Shown: positions 16,811 to 26,585, counted from the first letter of the stretch. The stretch: 64,000 nt of DNA from JBBDYH01 sp040901795 (GCA_040901795.1 JBBDYH010000123.1:21405-85404), one strand, 5' to 3'. The notes: generated by a model from the letters alone, not told the origin. Numbers and translations are program-made.

Positions 16811-18100
16811 CTACCGCTCGGCCAGTTCCCCCTCGACAAAGTGCTCGACTCCGTCCGCCTTGGCGATGACCGTTAGGCCTCCTTCGCTGACCGTGAAGCC
16901 GCGCGCCCGGTCTTGCTCGGGATCGTAGCCGATGGAGGTCCCCGGGGGAATCCGCACCCCCTTGTCGATGATCGCCCGCCGCACCCGTGTACGCCGGCCG
17001 ATATCCACGCCATCGAACAGGATCGAGTCTTCCACCCTCGCATAGCTGTTGACGCGCACGTTGGCCCCCAGGATTGAGCGCTCCACCTGACCTCCCGAGA
17101 CGATGCACCCCTGACAGATGATGCTGTCGAGCGCCTGACCGCGGCGCGGGTCGGCGCCGGTTTCCGCGAAGACAAACTTAGGAGGCGGATAATTCGGGTG
17201 GTGCGTGCGGATGGGCCAATGGTCGTCGTACATGTTCAGCAGCGGATCGACGCTGATCAGGTCCATATTGGCCTCGAAATAAGCGTCGAGCGTGCCCACG
17301 TCGCGCCAGTAGGCGTCGCGCTTGCGGTTTTCGTCGTGGAACGGAAACGCAAAGATGCGATGCGTCCGAATCACCGACGGAATGATGTTATGGCCGAAAT
17401 CGTGCGCGCTTCCCGGGCGCGTAGCATCGAGACAGAGCTGCTCGAACAAGAAACGGGCCGTGAAGACGTAAATCCCCATCGAAGCCAGACAATGCTCCGG
17501 GTCGCCCGGAATCGTCTTAGGATTGAGCTTCTTTTCTTCAAAGCCGATGATCCGGTTGTCTTCCTCGATCTGCATCACGCCGAAGTCGCGTGCTTCGGGC
17601 ACGGTCACACGCAGCGCTCCGATCGTCACATCAGCGTTCTTGTCGCGGTGATAGTCGAGCATCGTCCGGTAATTCATCTTGTAGATGTGATCGCCGGCCA
17701 GAATGATTACGTACTCGGGACGCTCCTTCTCGATGGCATAGATGTTCTGGTAGACCGCGTCGGCCGTGCCCTGGTACCAATGCTCGTCGATCCGCTGCTG
17801 CGGCGGAACGACGTCGATGAACTCGCCCAGCTCATGGCAAAAGAACCGTCGCCAGCCCAGGTTGATGTGCCGATCGAGGCTCATCGCTTTGTACTGCGTG
17901 AGCACCAGGATCTTCTTCAGCCCGCTGTTCAGGCAGTTGGACAACGCGAAATCGACAATCCGGTACGAGCCCCCGAACGGCACGGCCGGCTTGGCACGGT
18001 CGCGCGTGAGGGGCTCCAACCGAGTTCCCTTGCCGCCCGCCAGGACAACGGTGAGCACGTTCCTCAGCGGCGAGTCGCCATTGTCGCTGAACTGAATCAA
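16811..18100 (-). CDS. glgC: Glucose-1-phosphate adenylyltransferase (ADP-glucose pyrophosphorylase)
   Basis: Makes ADP-glucose from ATP and glucose-1-phosphate, the committing step of bacterial glycogen synthesis. The nucleotide-binding signature VLAGGKGTRLEPLT, the KPAVPFGG block, GTADAVYQN, ILAGDHIYKMNY and YWRDVGT are all present. A C-terminal left-handed beta-helix follows (IICQGCIVSGG, ILGANVRVNSYARVED). I favour the TTG at 18100 (429 residues, the usual length) because GGGAGG lies six bases upstream. A longer frame reaches back to 18229 but its extra residues are unlike the family. It is a single gene among motility genes with no other glycogen gene nearby. Confidence 0.95.
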   Translation of the reverse strand: MIQFSDNGDSPLRNVLTVVLAGGKGTRLEPLTRDRAKPAVPFGGSYRIVDFALSNCLNSGLKKILVLTQYKAMSLDRHINLGWRRFFCHELGEFIDVVPPQQRIDEHWYQGTADAVYQNIYAIEKERPEYVIILAGDHIYKMNYRTMLDYHRDKNADVTIGALRVTVPEARDFGVMQIEEDNRIIGFEEKKLNPKTIPGDPEHCLASMGIYVFTARFLFEQLCLDATRPGSAHDFGHNIIPSVIRTHRIFAFPFHDENRKRDAYWRDVGTLDAYFEANMDLISVDPLLNMYDDHWPIRTHHPNYPPPKFVFAETGADPRRGQALDSIICQGCIVSGGQVERSILGANVRVNSYARVEDSILFDGVDIGRRTRVRRAIIDKGVRIPPGTSIGYDPEQDRARGFTVSEGGLTVIAKADGVEHFVEGELAER

Positions 18101-18243
18101 AGTGGGCCTCCCTGGGGCGAGCGATCCAATTGCTAAGGCGAGCGAGCAGACACAGGCCCTTGTCTCGCTCATGCGGGCATGCCTGCCACGCGAAAGCTCC
18201 ATTCTAACGGCTTGCTTCCAATGGCTCAAACCGAATGACGCCG

Positions 18244-18332
18244 TTGGAGTTCAAACCGCTGGAGTTCAAGCTTTAGCCTGCTGGCTGGATTCAAACTTCA
18301 GCTTGCAGCTAAGCTAAAGCTTGAACTCCAAC
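18244..18332. repeat. Stem-loop repeat cluster, copy 2 (after flagellin gene)
   Basis: Several units of the GTTGGAGTTCA repeat. Those at 18244-18300 point rightward and are degenerate (one stem reads CAAGC-TTTA-GCCTG). The unit at 18311-18332 points leftward and begins three bases after the stop codon of the flagellin gene, in that gene's own direction. Confidence 0.78.
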
Positions 18333-18335
18333 CGC

Positions 18336-19199
18336 TCATTCGTCACCGATCAACATGGCGGCGAGTCGCCGACTCTGGAGTCCGCTCGTGCGAACCGAAA
18401 AGAACGCCGCACTGCTCAGGAGCTGCGACCGCACTAGCCGCGACGTTTCGGCCGCCACGTCCGTATCGCGAATCGAGCTGAGCGCCGAGGTGAGCTGAAC
18501 GGCACTCTCTGATAGCACGGCCCGACTACTTTCAACGGTCAACGCCTGAAATGCCCCCACAGACGCCCGAGACTTCTGCAACGCCGAACGAGCTTGCCGG
18601 ACAATATCGATCGCCGCTGCCGGCTGGCCCGCGGCGACGCTCGCCGTGCCGCCACTAGCCAGGTCTCGCAACACTCCCGCATCGCCTCCCAGCGAGCCGG
18701 TGTCGACCTGCGGCAACGAGATGGAAACGGCATCCGCCGGATCGGCCGAAACCACAAACGAAAGCGTGCTTGCGGACCCATCGAGTAAATTGCGGCCCCC
18801 GAACGAGGTGGTAGCGCCAATCCGGTCGATCGCCTCGAGCGCCGCGTCGATTTGCTGTTGGTAAGCGGCCTTCTCGGCGTCGGTTGCCGTATCGCCCGCC
18901 GCCGCCAAGGCGCTGGATTCCACGGTATTGAGCAGCTCGCCCACCTGGCCCATCGCGCTATCGGCAACGGCGAGCACTGCATCGGCACGGGCGGTGTTCC
19001 GTTCCGCGGCTTCGATGGCGGTCAGTTCACTCTCCAGCTCGGCGGCAGCGATCAGGCCGGCCGGATCGTCGCTCCCCCGATTGATGCGTCGGAGCGTCGC
19101 GAGCCGCTCCAAGGTGCGGTTTTCCTCCACCAGCGACCGTGAAAGTGCGACTCGCGCCGGCATGGTTCGGTCAGCGAGGATTGAAGTTATCGTCGGCAT
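18336..19199 (-). CDS. Short flagellin-family protein
   Basis: 287 residues. The N-terminal half is the flagellin D0/D1 helix region (LERLATLRRINRGSDDPAGL, RNTARADAVLAVADSAMGQV, QQQIDAALEAIDRI, then FGGRNLLDG). The C-terminus has the matching helix (SALSSIRDTDVAAETSRLV and RSQLLSSAAFF). Only a ~70-residue domain lies between, so D2/D3 is minimal. It would polymerise in the flagellar filament or at the hook-filament junction. The sequence fits flagellin better than FlgL, though not decisively. It lies 69 bases after the secreted unknown gene and is probably co-transcribed. Confidence 0.85.
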   Translation of the reverse strand: MPTITSILADRTMPARVALSRSLVEENRTLERLATLRRINRGSDDPAGLIAAAELESELTAIEAAERNTARADAVLAVADSAMGQVGELLNTVESSALAAAGDTATDAEKAAYQQQIDAALEAIDRIGATTSFGGRNLLDGSASTLSFVVSADPADAVSISLPQVDTGSLGGDAGVLRDLASGGTASVAAGQPAAAIDIVRQARSALQKSRASVGAFQALTVESSRAVLSESAVQLTSALSSIRDTDVAAETSRLVRSQLLSSAAFFSVRTSGLQSRRLAAMLIGDE

Positions 19200-19268
19200 G
19201 AGCTATTTCTCTCTCCCCGGTACGGTGAGGCGAGCCAAAGGAGCGTTCGGCTCGCGTATAGTAGGTCG

Positions 19269-20639
19269 TCATTCCTGGTGCACCCGCGAAAGCCGCCGCG
19301 ACAGTTCCTCGAGCGTCTGCAACTGGCGATCGCGCTCAGCGCTGTCACTACCCGCTCGGGCATCCAACCGTTCACGCACCCGCGCGATCCGGCTCCCGAG
19401 TCCCGCCACGGTGGCCTGCGGAAACGGTAACGTTCGCACCAGCCTTTCCCGATCCTTGGCGCTCACGAGCCGCTCGTAGAGCAACAAGTCGCGCCGTTGG
19501 CTCAACAGGTCTTCCAGCTCGTCAAGCAATATCGCCAGCTCTGCAGCGCTGAAATCGTCGTTTGCTTGCAGAACGCTCTCGACGGTACGCAATCCAACGC
19601 CATATCCCGACATGCGTGACCAGAGCTCCCCCACGTTGAAGCCGACGGCGCTCGATGGACGCGATTCGATCGTTCGCGCCGGCCTTGCCAGCCGAGCGGG
19701 CACGTCCTGAGCGGTCGAGGCATTCGCCGGCGTGGCGAGCGCGATACGTCGCGGCGGCGCCGTGTCAGCAGCTTGCGGTCCTGAAACCCGGCCACGCGGG
19801 TCAGGAGCGGCGATCGCGGGCACGTCACGCGGAATCGGCGCCTCGTCAACATCGACAGCGTTTGGTCTGTTCAATTCTGAGCGGATGGTTCGCTGGCTCG
19901 TCGCAGCGGGCTTTTGATCGACATCGAGGCCTAGGGGAATTGGCTCCGGATCAATCGCGGGCACGTCGCGCACTTTTGTCCCGAGCGGTTCCAGCGTGCT
20001 CTTGGTTCGAGCCGGAGACTCGACGGCGTCAATTGCCGCCGGCACGCCGACGCTTCCCAATTTGGAGCGCTCTGCGATCACGTTGGCTGATTGGACTGTA
20101 GAAAGCGGCGAATCCCATTCCCCCGGCGCAGTCGGCAGCGGAGTCGCAGCGCGCCGGAGAGTTGAACGACCCGGCGGCTCACGGTTGGCTGTGACAATTG
20201 CTGGCGACTCTGGCTGCACAGCGTCGCCGCGCGATGCACGCCGGCCACGTTGCTCACTGGGCTTGCCGCGCACACGCAGTGGCCCGAAGTCGGGCGGTTC
20301 CGGCAGTGTTCCACGTATCTCGGGTCGCGATTGTTGCGTGGCCTCTTCAAGCCAATGAATCAGCGCTTGTTGCTCGTTTGGGCGGCCGCCAGCGTCTCGC
20401 CAGCGCGCTTGCGCTTGTTCCCCGGCGGCGCGGCGTCGTGCGAACTCCTCGCGATTCAAGCGGTAGGTGTTATAGACCTGAACGCGAAAACCGCGCATCG
20501 CGGCTTCCAGTGCAGGATCGCCTGACCGTTGGACGATTCTAGGCCGACCCCCGTCAGCAACTGCGAACGTAACGACGGCTTCGGCCAGCCCGGCAACCGA
20601 AACAAGTGCTAGCGCGGCAACGCACGCGAAGGCATACAT
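19269..20639 (-). CDS. Secreted protein of unknown function upstream of flagellin
   Basis: 456 residues from the ATG at 20639, which begins directly with a signal peptide (MYAFACVAALALVSVAGLAEA). Residues ~25-100 are charged and helical. A long low-complexity Pro/Arg/Ala/Thr-rich linker (~110-330) contains several spaced DVPA units. The C-terminal ~120 residues are helical and probably coiled coil (LDELEDLLSQRRDLLLYERL, LQTLEELSRRLSRVHQ). No known family is recognised. Being co-directional with flagellin it might be an export or filament accessory protein, but that is guilt by association only. Confidence 0.7.
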   Translation of the reverse strand: MYAFACVAALALVSVAGLAEAVVTFAVADGGRPRIVQRSGDPALEAAMRGFRVQVYNTYRLNREEFARRRAAGEQAQARWRDAGGRPNEQQALIHWLEEATQQSRPEIRGTLPEPPDFGPLRVRGKPSEQRGRRASRGDAVQPESPAIVTANREPPGRSTLRRAATPLPTAPGEWDSPLSTVQSANVIAERSKLGSVGVPAAIDAVESPARTKSTLEPLGTKVRDVPAIDPEPIPLGLDVDQKPAATSQRTIRSELNRPNAVDVDEAPIPRDVPAIAAPDPRGRVSGPQAADTAPPRRIALATPANASTAQDVPARLARPARTIESRPSSAVGFNVGELWSRMSGYGVGLRTVESVLQANDDFSAAELAILLDELEDLLSQRRDLLLYERLVSAKDRERLVRTLPFPQATVAGLGSRIARVRERLDARAGSDSAERDRQLQTLEELSRRLSRVHQE

Positions 20640-20739
20640 GGCACAAGCCCTAGAACCACTAAAATCGGCAGAACGCCGGTGCGCGAACGGCACCGCTCAA
20701 CCTTAGGCTCTTGAATCGCGGTGTCAAGCTCCCGGCACG

Positions 20740-21141
20740 TCAGAAGACATAACGCTTGAGATCGAGCATTAAGTCAAAATGTGGGTCGGTGCTGCACACC
20801 GCGATCCCGCGCTGTAGAGCCACTGCGGCGACCGTTAGATCACTCAATGGCAACGCATGACCGCTGGCCATCAGCCGGCGCCCTATCCGCGCCGCAGCAC
20901 GCCATTCTTCCCATGAAACATCCAGAAATCGAGTCCCGCGCAGTACGGAGCTGACCCAATCCGCATGTTCATTGCGCCGAAAACCGAGCAGTACCTCAGT
21001 CAGAATTGGACCGATCAACGCGACCCGATCATCATCCAAAAGCTGGTCGATCGCACGCTTCGCTGCGGACTGAGGTCGATTAAAGAACGGCACCCAGATG
21101 CAGGTGTCAACCAGAACTAATCTGCCCGTCGCCATTCCCAT
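20740..21141 (-). CDS. vapC: PIN-domain toxin (VapC family)
   Basis: 133 residues; a PIN-fold ribonuclease. The four acidic metal-ligand positions are present: Asp in LVDTCIW, Glu in LTEVLLGF, Asp in LPLSDLTVA and Asp in STDPHFD. It overlaps the antitoxin gene by 35 bases, a normal vapBC arrangement implying translational coupling. The ATG two codons further in (21135) is also possible. Substrate RNA is unknown. Confidence 0.9.
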   Translation of the reverse strand: MGMATGRLVLVDTCIWVPFFNRPQSAAKRAIDQLLDDDRVALIGPILTEVLLGFRRNEHADWVSSVLRGTRFLDVSWEEWRAAARIGRRLMASGHALPLSDLTVAAVALQRGIAVCSTDPHFDLMLDLKRYVF

Positions 21142-21340
21142 CCCTCAATTCCAATTCCTCCAGGGATCGCCAGTTCTCGTCCATTTCCACCTTTCCTGAC
21201 AACTCCTTAAGCTGCATTCGACGAGCGAAACGCAGGTATTCGGTCATTGCCGAGCGAACCGCGGCCTCTTCGACCGTCTCTTTCGTCAGAGCTTTTAGCT
21301 CTTGAATTTCTTCTGGAGTGAGATCAACGAGAACGGCCAT
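21107..21340 (-). CDS. vapB: VapB-type antitoxin
   Basis: 77 residues: an N-terminal DNA-binding/dimerisation part (VDLTPEEIQELKALTKETVE and AVRSAMTEYLRFAR) and a C-terminal acidic tail (KVEMDENWRSLEELEL) that would wrap the toxin. GGAGGG lies five bases before the ATG. It is transcribed first and overlaps the toxin start, as expected for an autoregulated pair. Confidence 0.85.
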   Translation of the reverse strand: MAVLVDLTPEEIQELKALTKETVEEAAVRSAMTEYLRFARRMQLKELSGKVEMDENWRSLEELELRDGNGDGQISSG

Positions 21341-21587
21341 GAATCCCTCCGGATGGTGCTATGCCTAACGGCAATTCTATCATGCCAGCCGCGGCGTCAA
21401 GTACAACCTCCATCCTCCAAATTGCTCCTCACCTCACCTTGACCCCTTTTCGCCGTCGCCCTATACTCCCGGCCCGCTTGAACGTGACTGCCCGCAGTGC
21501 GCCCCGAATGGCGACCCTTGGCCGCCAGCCCGGCGCGCCTCGGTCACACGCCGCAAACCTGTCCCACCGGTTAAGGGAGTAACCGCC

Positions 21588-23681
21588 ATGAGCCAGCAGG
21601 AAGCTGATCTCACGCCCACCCATTCCCGCCCGCCCAATGCACACGAGCAGCCTGGAGCGACTACGAAAGCCTCTGGCTCGCAAGTAGCAAGGCCCGCCGG
21701 CGCCTCGCGGCGGTGGCGGCGGCGAATCCCTTTGATTCTCGGCGCGTTGGCCGTGATCGGGGCCTGCGTCGCCATCAAGATGATCGGCGGTCGCACCAAC
21801 GCCGATGCTCAAGCGCCCGCCGTCAACCGCGGCGGCGCCAAGCCGGCGGCGAGCTCGCCGGTTCGCAGAGCCAACGCCGAAACGGCCGCGCCCCGCGCCG
21901 CCGGGCAGCGGTTGGAAATCATGGCCATTGTCAACGGCGAAGAGATTCAGCGGCAGGAGCTGGCGCGCGAATGCCTGAGCGTTTTTGGTCAGGAAGTGCT
22001 GCAAAGCGTGGTCAACAAGCAGTTGATTCTCGATTACTGTCAACAGCGGCAGGTCACGGTCACCAGGCAAGACGTCAACGACGAGATCGACCGCATGGCA
22101 CGCAAGTTCGGGCTGACCACAGATCAGTACCTAAAAATGCTCCAGCAAGAGCGGGACATCGATCCCGATCAGTACGCGACGGACATCGTCTGGCCGATGG
22201 TGGCCTTGCGGCGTCTGGCAAAGGATGAAATCACTCCCACGGATGAAGAGCTGCGCAAGGCGTATGAGTCGCAGTACGGCGAGGCGGTCAAGGTCCGCAT
22301 TATCGTGCTCGACAACGAGGAGGAAGCCCGCCGCATCTCCGCCCTGGCGGCTCAAAACCCTGACGACTTCGGCGCACTGGCGAAGAATCATTCCAAGGAT
22401 CCCAGCGCGGGCTATAACGGCATGATTCAGCCGATCCGCCGAAATGTCGGCCACGCCGCGATCGAAAAGGCGGCGTTCGCGCTGTCCGCAGGGCAAATCT
22501 CTCGCATCATCCCGCTCAAACTCGGCGCCAACGATCAGCAGGGCGCATTGACCCAGTACGTGATTCTCAAGTGCGAGGATCACCTGCCGCCCGCGAAAGT
22601 GAATGGCAAGCTTGTCGAAGAGCGGCTTCGCGAGTCCATCGTCGAAGCCAAGCTCCGCAATGCCGCCACGGAGATCTTCAAGCAGCTCCAGAGCGAGGCC
22701 ACAGTGGTCAACGTTTTCAACGACCCTGTGAAAAGCAAGCAGATGCCCGGCGTGGCCGCCACGATCAATGGTCGCAACATCACCCTCCGCGAGCTGGCCG
22801 AAGAGTGCTTGGCGCGGCATGGTGTCGAAGTGCTCGAAGGAACCATCAGTCGCCGCCTGCTCGAGCAGGGCCTGGCACGCGGAAAGCTCACGGTGACTGA
22901 CCGCGACATCGACGAGGAAATCGCCCGCGCGGCGCTCGCCATGGGTTACAAAACTCCGGATGGCAAGCCGGATGTGGACAAGTGGCTGGCCAACGTAATC
23001 CAGGAGCAAGGTCTGCCCCTGGACGTCTACCGCCGCGATTCGGTGTGGCCTTCCGTCGCGCTCAAGAAACTGGCGGGCGAGGTGGAAATCACCAACCAAG
23101 ACTTGCAAAAGGGATACGAAGCCAACTATGGCAAGCGCGTGCGCTGCCGCGCGATCGTATTAGCCAATCAGCGACGGGCCCAGGAGGTTTGGGAGCAGGC
23201 CCGCGTCAATCTGTCGGTCGAGTTCTTCGGCCAGCTTGCCGAGGAACACTCGATCGAGGCGTCGAGCAAGGCCCTGCAAGGCAAAGTCCCCCCCATCCAG
23301 CGGCACGGCGGTCAGCCGCTCTTGGAGAAAGAAGCCTTCTCGCTCAAGCAGGGAGAATTGTCCAGCATCGTGCAGGTGGGCGACAGTTACGTGATCCTGT
23401 TCTGCGAAGGTTTCACCACGCCCACCGAGGTCAGCTTCAACGAGGTGCGGCAGGATATCTACAACGACATCCAAGAAAAAAAGCAGCGGATCGCCATGGC
23501 CGAAGTGTTTAACCAGTTGAAGGATTCAGCTCAGATCGACAATTTCCTCGCCGGCACCACGCAGTCGCCCAACAAGAAGGCCAGCCATACCGCGCCCGCG
23601 GGCAAGAACGTGGGGACTCCGAAGACTGCCCGTTCGTCTGCTGCGACCGGAAGGCCGGCGCGAACGCCGGTGACGCGGTAG
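21588..23681 (+). CDS. Membrane-anchored double-module peptidyl-prolyl isomerase (SurA/PpiC-like)
   Basis: 697 residues. A cytoplasmic Pro/Ala-rich N-terminus and one membrane helix (IPLILGALAVIGACVAIKMI, ~47-66) place the rest outside the cytoplasm. Two similar modules follow. Each has a SurA-N-like helical part (MAIVNGEEIQRQELARECL at ~110 and ATINGRNITLRELAEECLAR at ~390) and a parvulin-like rotamase part (KVRIIVLDNEEEA, SAGQISRIIPLK; VRCRAIVLANQRRAQ, LKQGELSSIVQV). The internal duplication suggests a periplasmic folding chaperone. AAGGGAG lies eight bases before the ATG. Confidence 0.85.
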   Translation: MSQQEADLTPTHSRPPNAHEQPGATTKASGSQVARPAGASRRWRRRIPLILGALAVIGACVAIKMIGGRTNADAQAPAVNRGGAKPAASSPVRRANAETAAPRAAGQRLEIMAIVNGEEIQRQELARECLSVFGQEVLQSVVNKQLILDYCQQRQVTVTRQDVNDEIDRMARKFGLTTDQYLKMLQQERDIDPDQYATDIVWPMVALRRLAKDEITPTDEELRKAYESQYGEAVKVRIIVLDNEEEARRISALAAQNPDDFGALAKNHSKDPSAGYNGMIQPIRRNVGHAAIEKAAFALSAGQISRIIPLKLGANDQQGALTQYVILKCEDHLPPAKVNGKLVEERLRESIVEAKLRNAATEIFKQLQSEATVVNVFNDPVKSKQMPGVAATINGRNITLRELAEECLARHGVEVLEGTISRRLLEQGLARGKLTVTDRDIDEEIARAALAMGYKTPDGKPDVDKWLANVIQEQGLPLDVYRRDSVWPSVALKKLAGEVEITNQDLQKGYEANYGKRVRCRAIVLANQRRAQEVWEQARVNLSVEFFGQLAEEHSIEASSKALQGKVPPIQRHGGQPLLEKEAFSLKQGELSSIVQVGDSYVILFCEGFTTPTEVSFNEVRQDIYNDIQEKKQRIAMAEVFNQLKDSAQIDNFLAGTTQSPNKKASHTAPAGKNVGTPKTARSSAATGRPARTPVTR

Positions 23682-23735
23682 TGTTTCGGTGACGCGACGG
23701 TTTTCGGACAGCGCCCGTTTCACCGGCTTCGCCCG

Positions 23736-25175
23736 CTACCGCATGGTATTCACGATCAGCGTGCCATTGTCGGCGACATTAAACAGCGGCCGATAGCGGC
23801 TGCCTCCCGCCTGCATCGCGCCTTGCGGACAGACGTACCAGACGAGGTTGATGCCGATGTTCCATGCTTCGGGGAACGGACCGTCGGCGGCCGCGTCATC
23901 CTGTGGCGAAAGATAGTTGAACGCGGCGACGACATCCCAATCGCAGGCCAGCGGAACGCGCAGATCGCCGCCGAAGATGCTGTCGCTCTCCTCGGTGAAC
24001 CCAGCCCACAGACGCCCTTCGCCGCCGTTCATCAGCCGGCGGCGATAAAAGAAGGCGTGCATATCGACGGCTTCATAACTTGAAATTCCGGTCGTCGAGT
24101 CGGCGCCCGGCACGTCGTCGCTGGCGCCGGTCGCAAACCAATACCCCAGCTCGTGGCCGCGGAACAGGTAGCTCAGCTCGCCGCGGATTTGTCCCACCTC
24201 GAAGTCCTCAGCAAACTCGTCGAAGAGATGATCGTAAACCACGCCCCACTGCCAACCGCGATCGCACATCTGCCGGCGGAAGAAGCCCGTCGTCAGAAAG
24301 TACTGCGAGCGGTCCTCGGTGAAGAACGCGGTCGGATGGAAATCGCTCTGCATCGCCTGAAAACCGGCCTGAAAGCCAATCCCCGCCGCGTTCCAGAACG
24401 GGCTCGACCAGTTCACGCCCTCCTGAAATCCGAAGTTGCCGTTTTGCCCGTCGTCCACCGCGCTTTTGAAGCCGTGGACGCCGGCGAAGAGTGTGAGGTC
24501 CTTGCCGGGATACCAGTCGCTGCACGTGTTGCAGGGGTCACAGACATTGCCATCCGGTCCGCAGTCAGCGCAATCGCCACTCGCGCAGCCGCCGCCGGCG
24601 ACCATTCGCCCTTCGCCATACAGTCCGGGATGACTTTGCATCGCGCCGAAGGGCAGAGTTTCGGCGCCCGGCATGGGCTCGGCCTGGCCAGGCATCGGTA
24701 GATCTTCCGGTGCCGCAGGCGGCATCGCGGGTGTGCCTTCGGTCGCGTGAGAATCCTGATAGGCTGCACGATTAATCGTTGCGCGACGGCGGTCGCGCCG
24801 CAGTTCCATCGCTGGCTCGAAGTATTCGCTTTCCGCGGCAGCGTCAATCTCAGGTTGCAACGTAGTTCGCGGCTCAGGGGCTGAGGCTCGACGGTATTTT
24901 GCGTTGGCGGCCGACCTGGCTGTCGGAAGTTTTGGCGGCGGCTCGAAGATCGCGCGCTGATACGCGGGGACCTGGCTCTCGTGATCGATGCTTCCCGCCC
25001 GCGGTGCGCTTGGCGCGTTGGGCCGAACTTTCGTCTCGGGATCGAGGCTTGCCTGCCGGATACCGCTTCGCGGGCGATACTCTTGGGCGACGCCGCGCCC
25101 CGCGGCTGCCAGGACGGCCAGCAAGGTGCTGACCTGAGCAAATAGGGCGAGTGAAACGATGCCGCGCCGTGTCAT
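23736..25175 (-). CDS. DUF6666-type outer-membrane beta-barrel-like protein
   Basis: 479 residues from the ATG at 25175, preceded by GGGGA; an ATG five codons upstream is also in frame. A signal peptide (LALFAQVSTLLAVLAAAGRG) is followed by a disordered Pro/Arg/Ala segment of ~170 residues. A Cys-rich knot comes next (CASGDCADCGPDGNVCDPC). The last ~270 residues have alternating aromatic strands typical of a barrel (FGFQEGVNW, GIGFQAGFQAMQSDFHP, GELSYLFRGHELGYWFA). It ends in RPLFNVADNGTLIVNTMR, an ending I associate with the planctomycete DUF6666 family. Function unknown. Confidence 0.72.
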   Translation of the reverse strand: MTRRGIVSLALFAQVSTLLAVLAAAGRGVAQEYRPRSGIRQASLDPETKVRPNAPSAPRAGSIDHESQVPAYQRAIFEPPPKLPTARSAANAKYRRASAPEPRTTLQPEIDAAAESEYFEPAMELRRDRRRATINRAAYQDSHATEGTPAMPPAAPEDLPMPGQAEPMPGAETLPFGAMQSHPGLYGEGRMVAGGGCASGDCADCGPDGNVCDPCNTCSDWYPGKDLTLFAGVHGFKSAVDDGQNGNFGFQEGVNWSSPFWNAAGIGFQAGFQAMQSDFHPTAFFTEDRSQYFLTTGFFRRQMCDRGWQWGVVYDHLFDEFAEDFEVGQIRGELSYLFRGHELGYWFATGASDDVPGADSTTGISSYEAVDMHAFFYRRRLMNGGEGRLWAGFTEESDSIFGGDLRVPLACDWDVVAAFNYLSPQDDAAADGPFPEAWNIGINLVWYVCPQGAMQAGGSRYRPLFNVADNGTLIVNTMR

Positions 25176-25190
25176 AACGTAGTTCCCCAT

Positions 25191-25566
25191 ACCGTTGCCA
25201 AGCGCAAACGATCGCGCAACGAGGGCGATCGAGCCGCGACAAAGTTATCGGAGCTAACGCAGGCGGAACTTTCGTTAAAGTTTGACTTATCAGAAAGGGC
25301 TTGCCAGATTCTGTAAGGTGCCTATTTAAAGTCGCCGACTTTGACAAGATCGTCGCCGTCGTCTTGAGTGAAGCGAAGGATCTCCGTCAGCGCCAAATGC
25401 TTCGTTCAGTCGTAGGGCGGGCCGAGTCCGCGAGGCCCGCGCTCTGCGCTCAAATCAAGCCACTGCGCCCGGCGATTTCTGCTAGGCGTGCCACGATCGG
25501 GATAGCTATGATGGACGTTGTTCAATAACGAACGTTGTTTGAAAAGGACAAGTCGTTGCACTTCCG
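25191..25566. repeat. Intergenic region with a GTAGGG palindrome
   Basis: No gene seen. A GC-rich palindrome of the GTAGGGCGGGCCGAG type lies at 25412-25440. A nearby stretch GTGAAGCGAAGGATCTC may be a further repeat fragment. The promoter of the M28 peptidase gene must lie here but was not identified. Confidence 0.55.
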
Positions 25567-26583
25567 ATGAACAAGATCTCCGGACAGTCTCTCTTTTTGC
25601 TGACCGTTGTCGCCGCCAGCTCGCTGGTAATCGGGTACCTCATCGCCACAGGCGACAATGGCTGGGTTGTGAGAGCTGTCCAGCCGACGGCTGGGACGCC
25701 CTCCGCCAAAGCCTCCTCAGGAAAGCATCGCTTGAACGACATCCCCTTTGACGGCGCGCAGGCCTACGAGTACCTCCAGCAGCTTTGCGCGATTGGGCCC
25801 CGGTACAGCGGCTCGACCGGGATGGCACGGCAGCAAAAACTGCTGCTGGGGCACTTTGAGAAGCTCGGCGGCAAGGTCGCCATGCAGGAATTCCGCGTCC
25901 GGCACCCGATGAGCGGCCGCCCCGTGGAAATGGCCAACCTGATCGTCGAATGGCATCCGGAGCGGAAGGAGCGCGTGCTCTTGTGTGCCCATTACGACAC
26001 GCGGCCGTACCCGGACCAGGATCGCCGCAACCCTCGCGGACGGTTCATTGGTGCCAACGACGGGGCCAGCGGGGTAGCCGTGCTGATGGAAATGGGTAAG
26101 CATATGGCGGCGTTGAAGGGGCCAGTCGGGGTGGACTTTGTGCTGTTCGACGGCGAGGAGCTGGTCTATCGCGAGGGCGATCCGTATTTCTATGGCTCCG
26201 AACGGTTTGCGACGACGTATGCGGAGTCGCCCCCCGCGCACAAATACCGTTGGGGCGTGCTGCTCGACATGGTCGGGGACAAGGACTTGCAACTGCTCCA
26301 GGAATGGCACGGCGTGAGCTGGGCCGACACGCGACCCCTGGTTGGCGAGATCTGGAGCCTGGCCGCGAAACTCGGCGTGCGGGAGTTTCTGCCGCAGGTT
26401 GGAGACCGGGTGCTCGACGACCACATCAAGCTCCATGACATTGCCAAGATCCCGACCTGCGACATCATCGATTTCGACTACCCAGCCTGGCACACCGAGC
26501 AGGACGTGCCTGCCAACTGTTCGCCGTTGTCGCTGGCCAAGGTCGGCTGGGTGGTGCACGAGTGGCTCAAGAGCCAGCGGTAA
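25567..26583 (+). CDS. M28-family zinc peptidase / glutaminyl-cyclase-like protein
   Basis: 338 residues with an N-terminal membrane or signal segment (LFLLTVVAASSLVIGYLIA). The M28 motifs are present: AHYDTRP, GANDGASG, DGEEL, DMVGD and a late WHTEQDVP histidine. This order, with DDHIKLHDIAKIPTCDIIDF before WHT, resembles the glutaminyl-peptide cyclotransferase branch as much as the aminopeptidases. It would act outside the cytoplasm on peptides. Substrate unknown. Stem-loop repeats start three bases after the stop codon. Confidence 0.85.
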   Translation: MNKISGQSLFLLTVVAASSLVIGYLIATGDNGWVVRAVQPTAGTPSAKASSGKHRLNDIPFDGAQAYEYLQQLCAIGPRYSGSTGMARQQKLLLGHFEKLGGKVAMQEFRVRHPMSGRPVEMANLIVEWHPERKERVLLCAHYDTRPYPDQDRRNPRGRFIGANDGASGVAVLMEMGKHMAALKGPVGVDFVLFDGEELVYREGDPYFYGSERFATTYAESPPAHKYRWGVLLDMVGDKDLQLLQEWHGVSWADTRPLVGEIWSLAAKLGVREFLPQVGDRVLDDHIKLHDIAKIPTCDIIDFDYPAWHTEQDVPANCSPLSLAKVGWVVHEWLKSQR

Positions 26584-26585
26584 AA

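Noticed and set aside
17198..18136. A 312-codon rightward frame opposite glgC
   Set aside because: Antisense to a clear GlgC gene.
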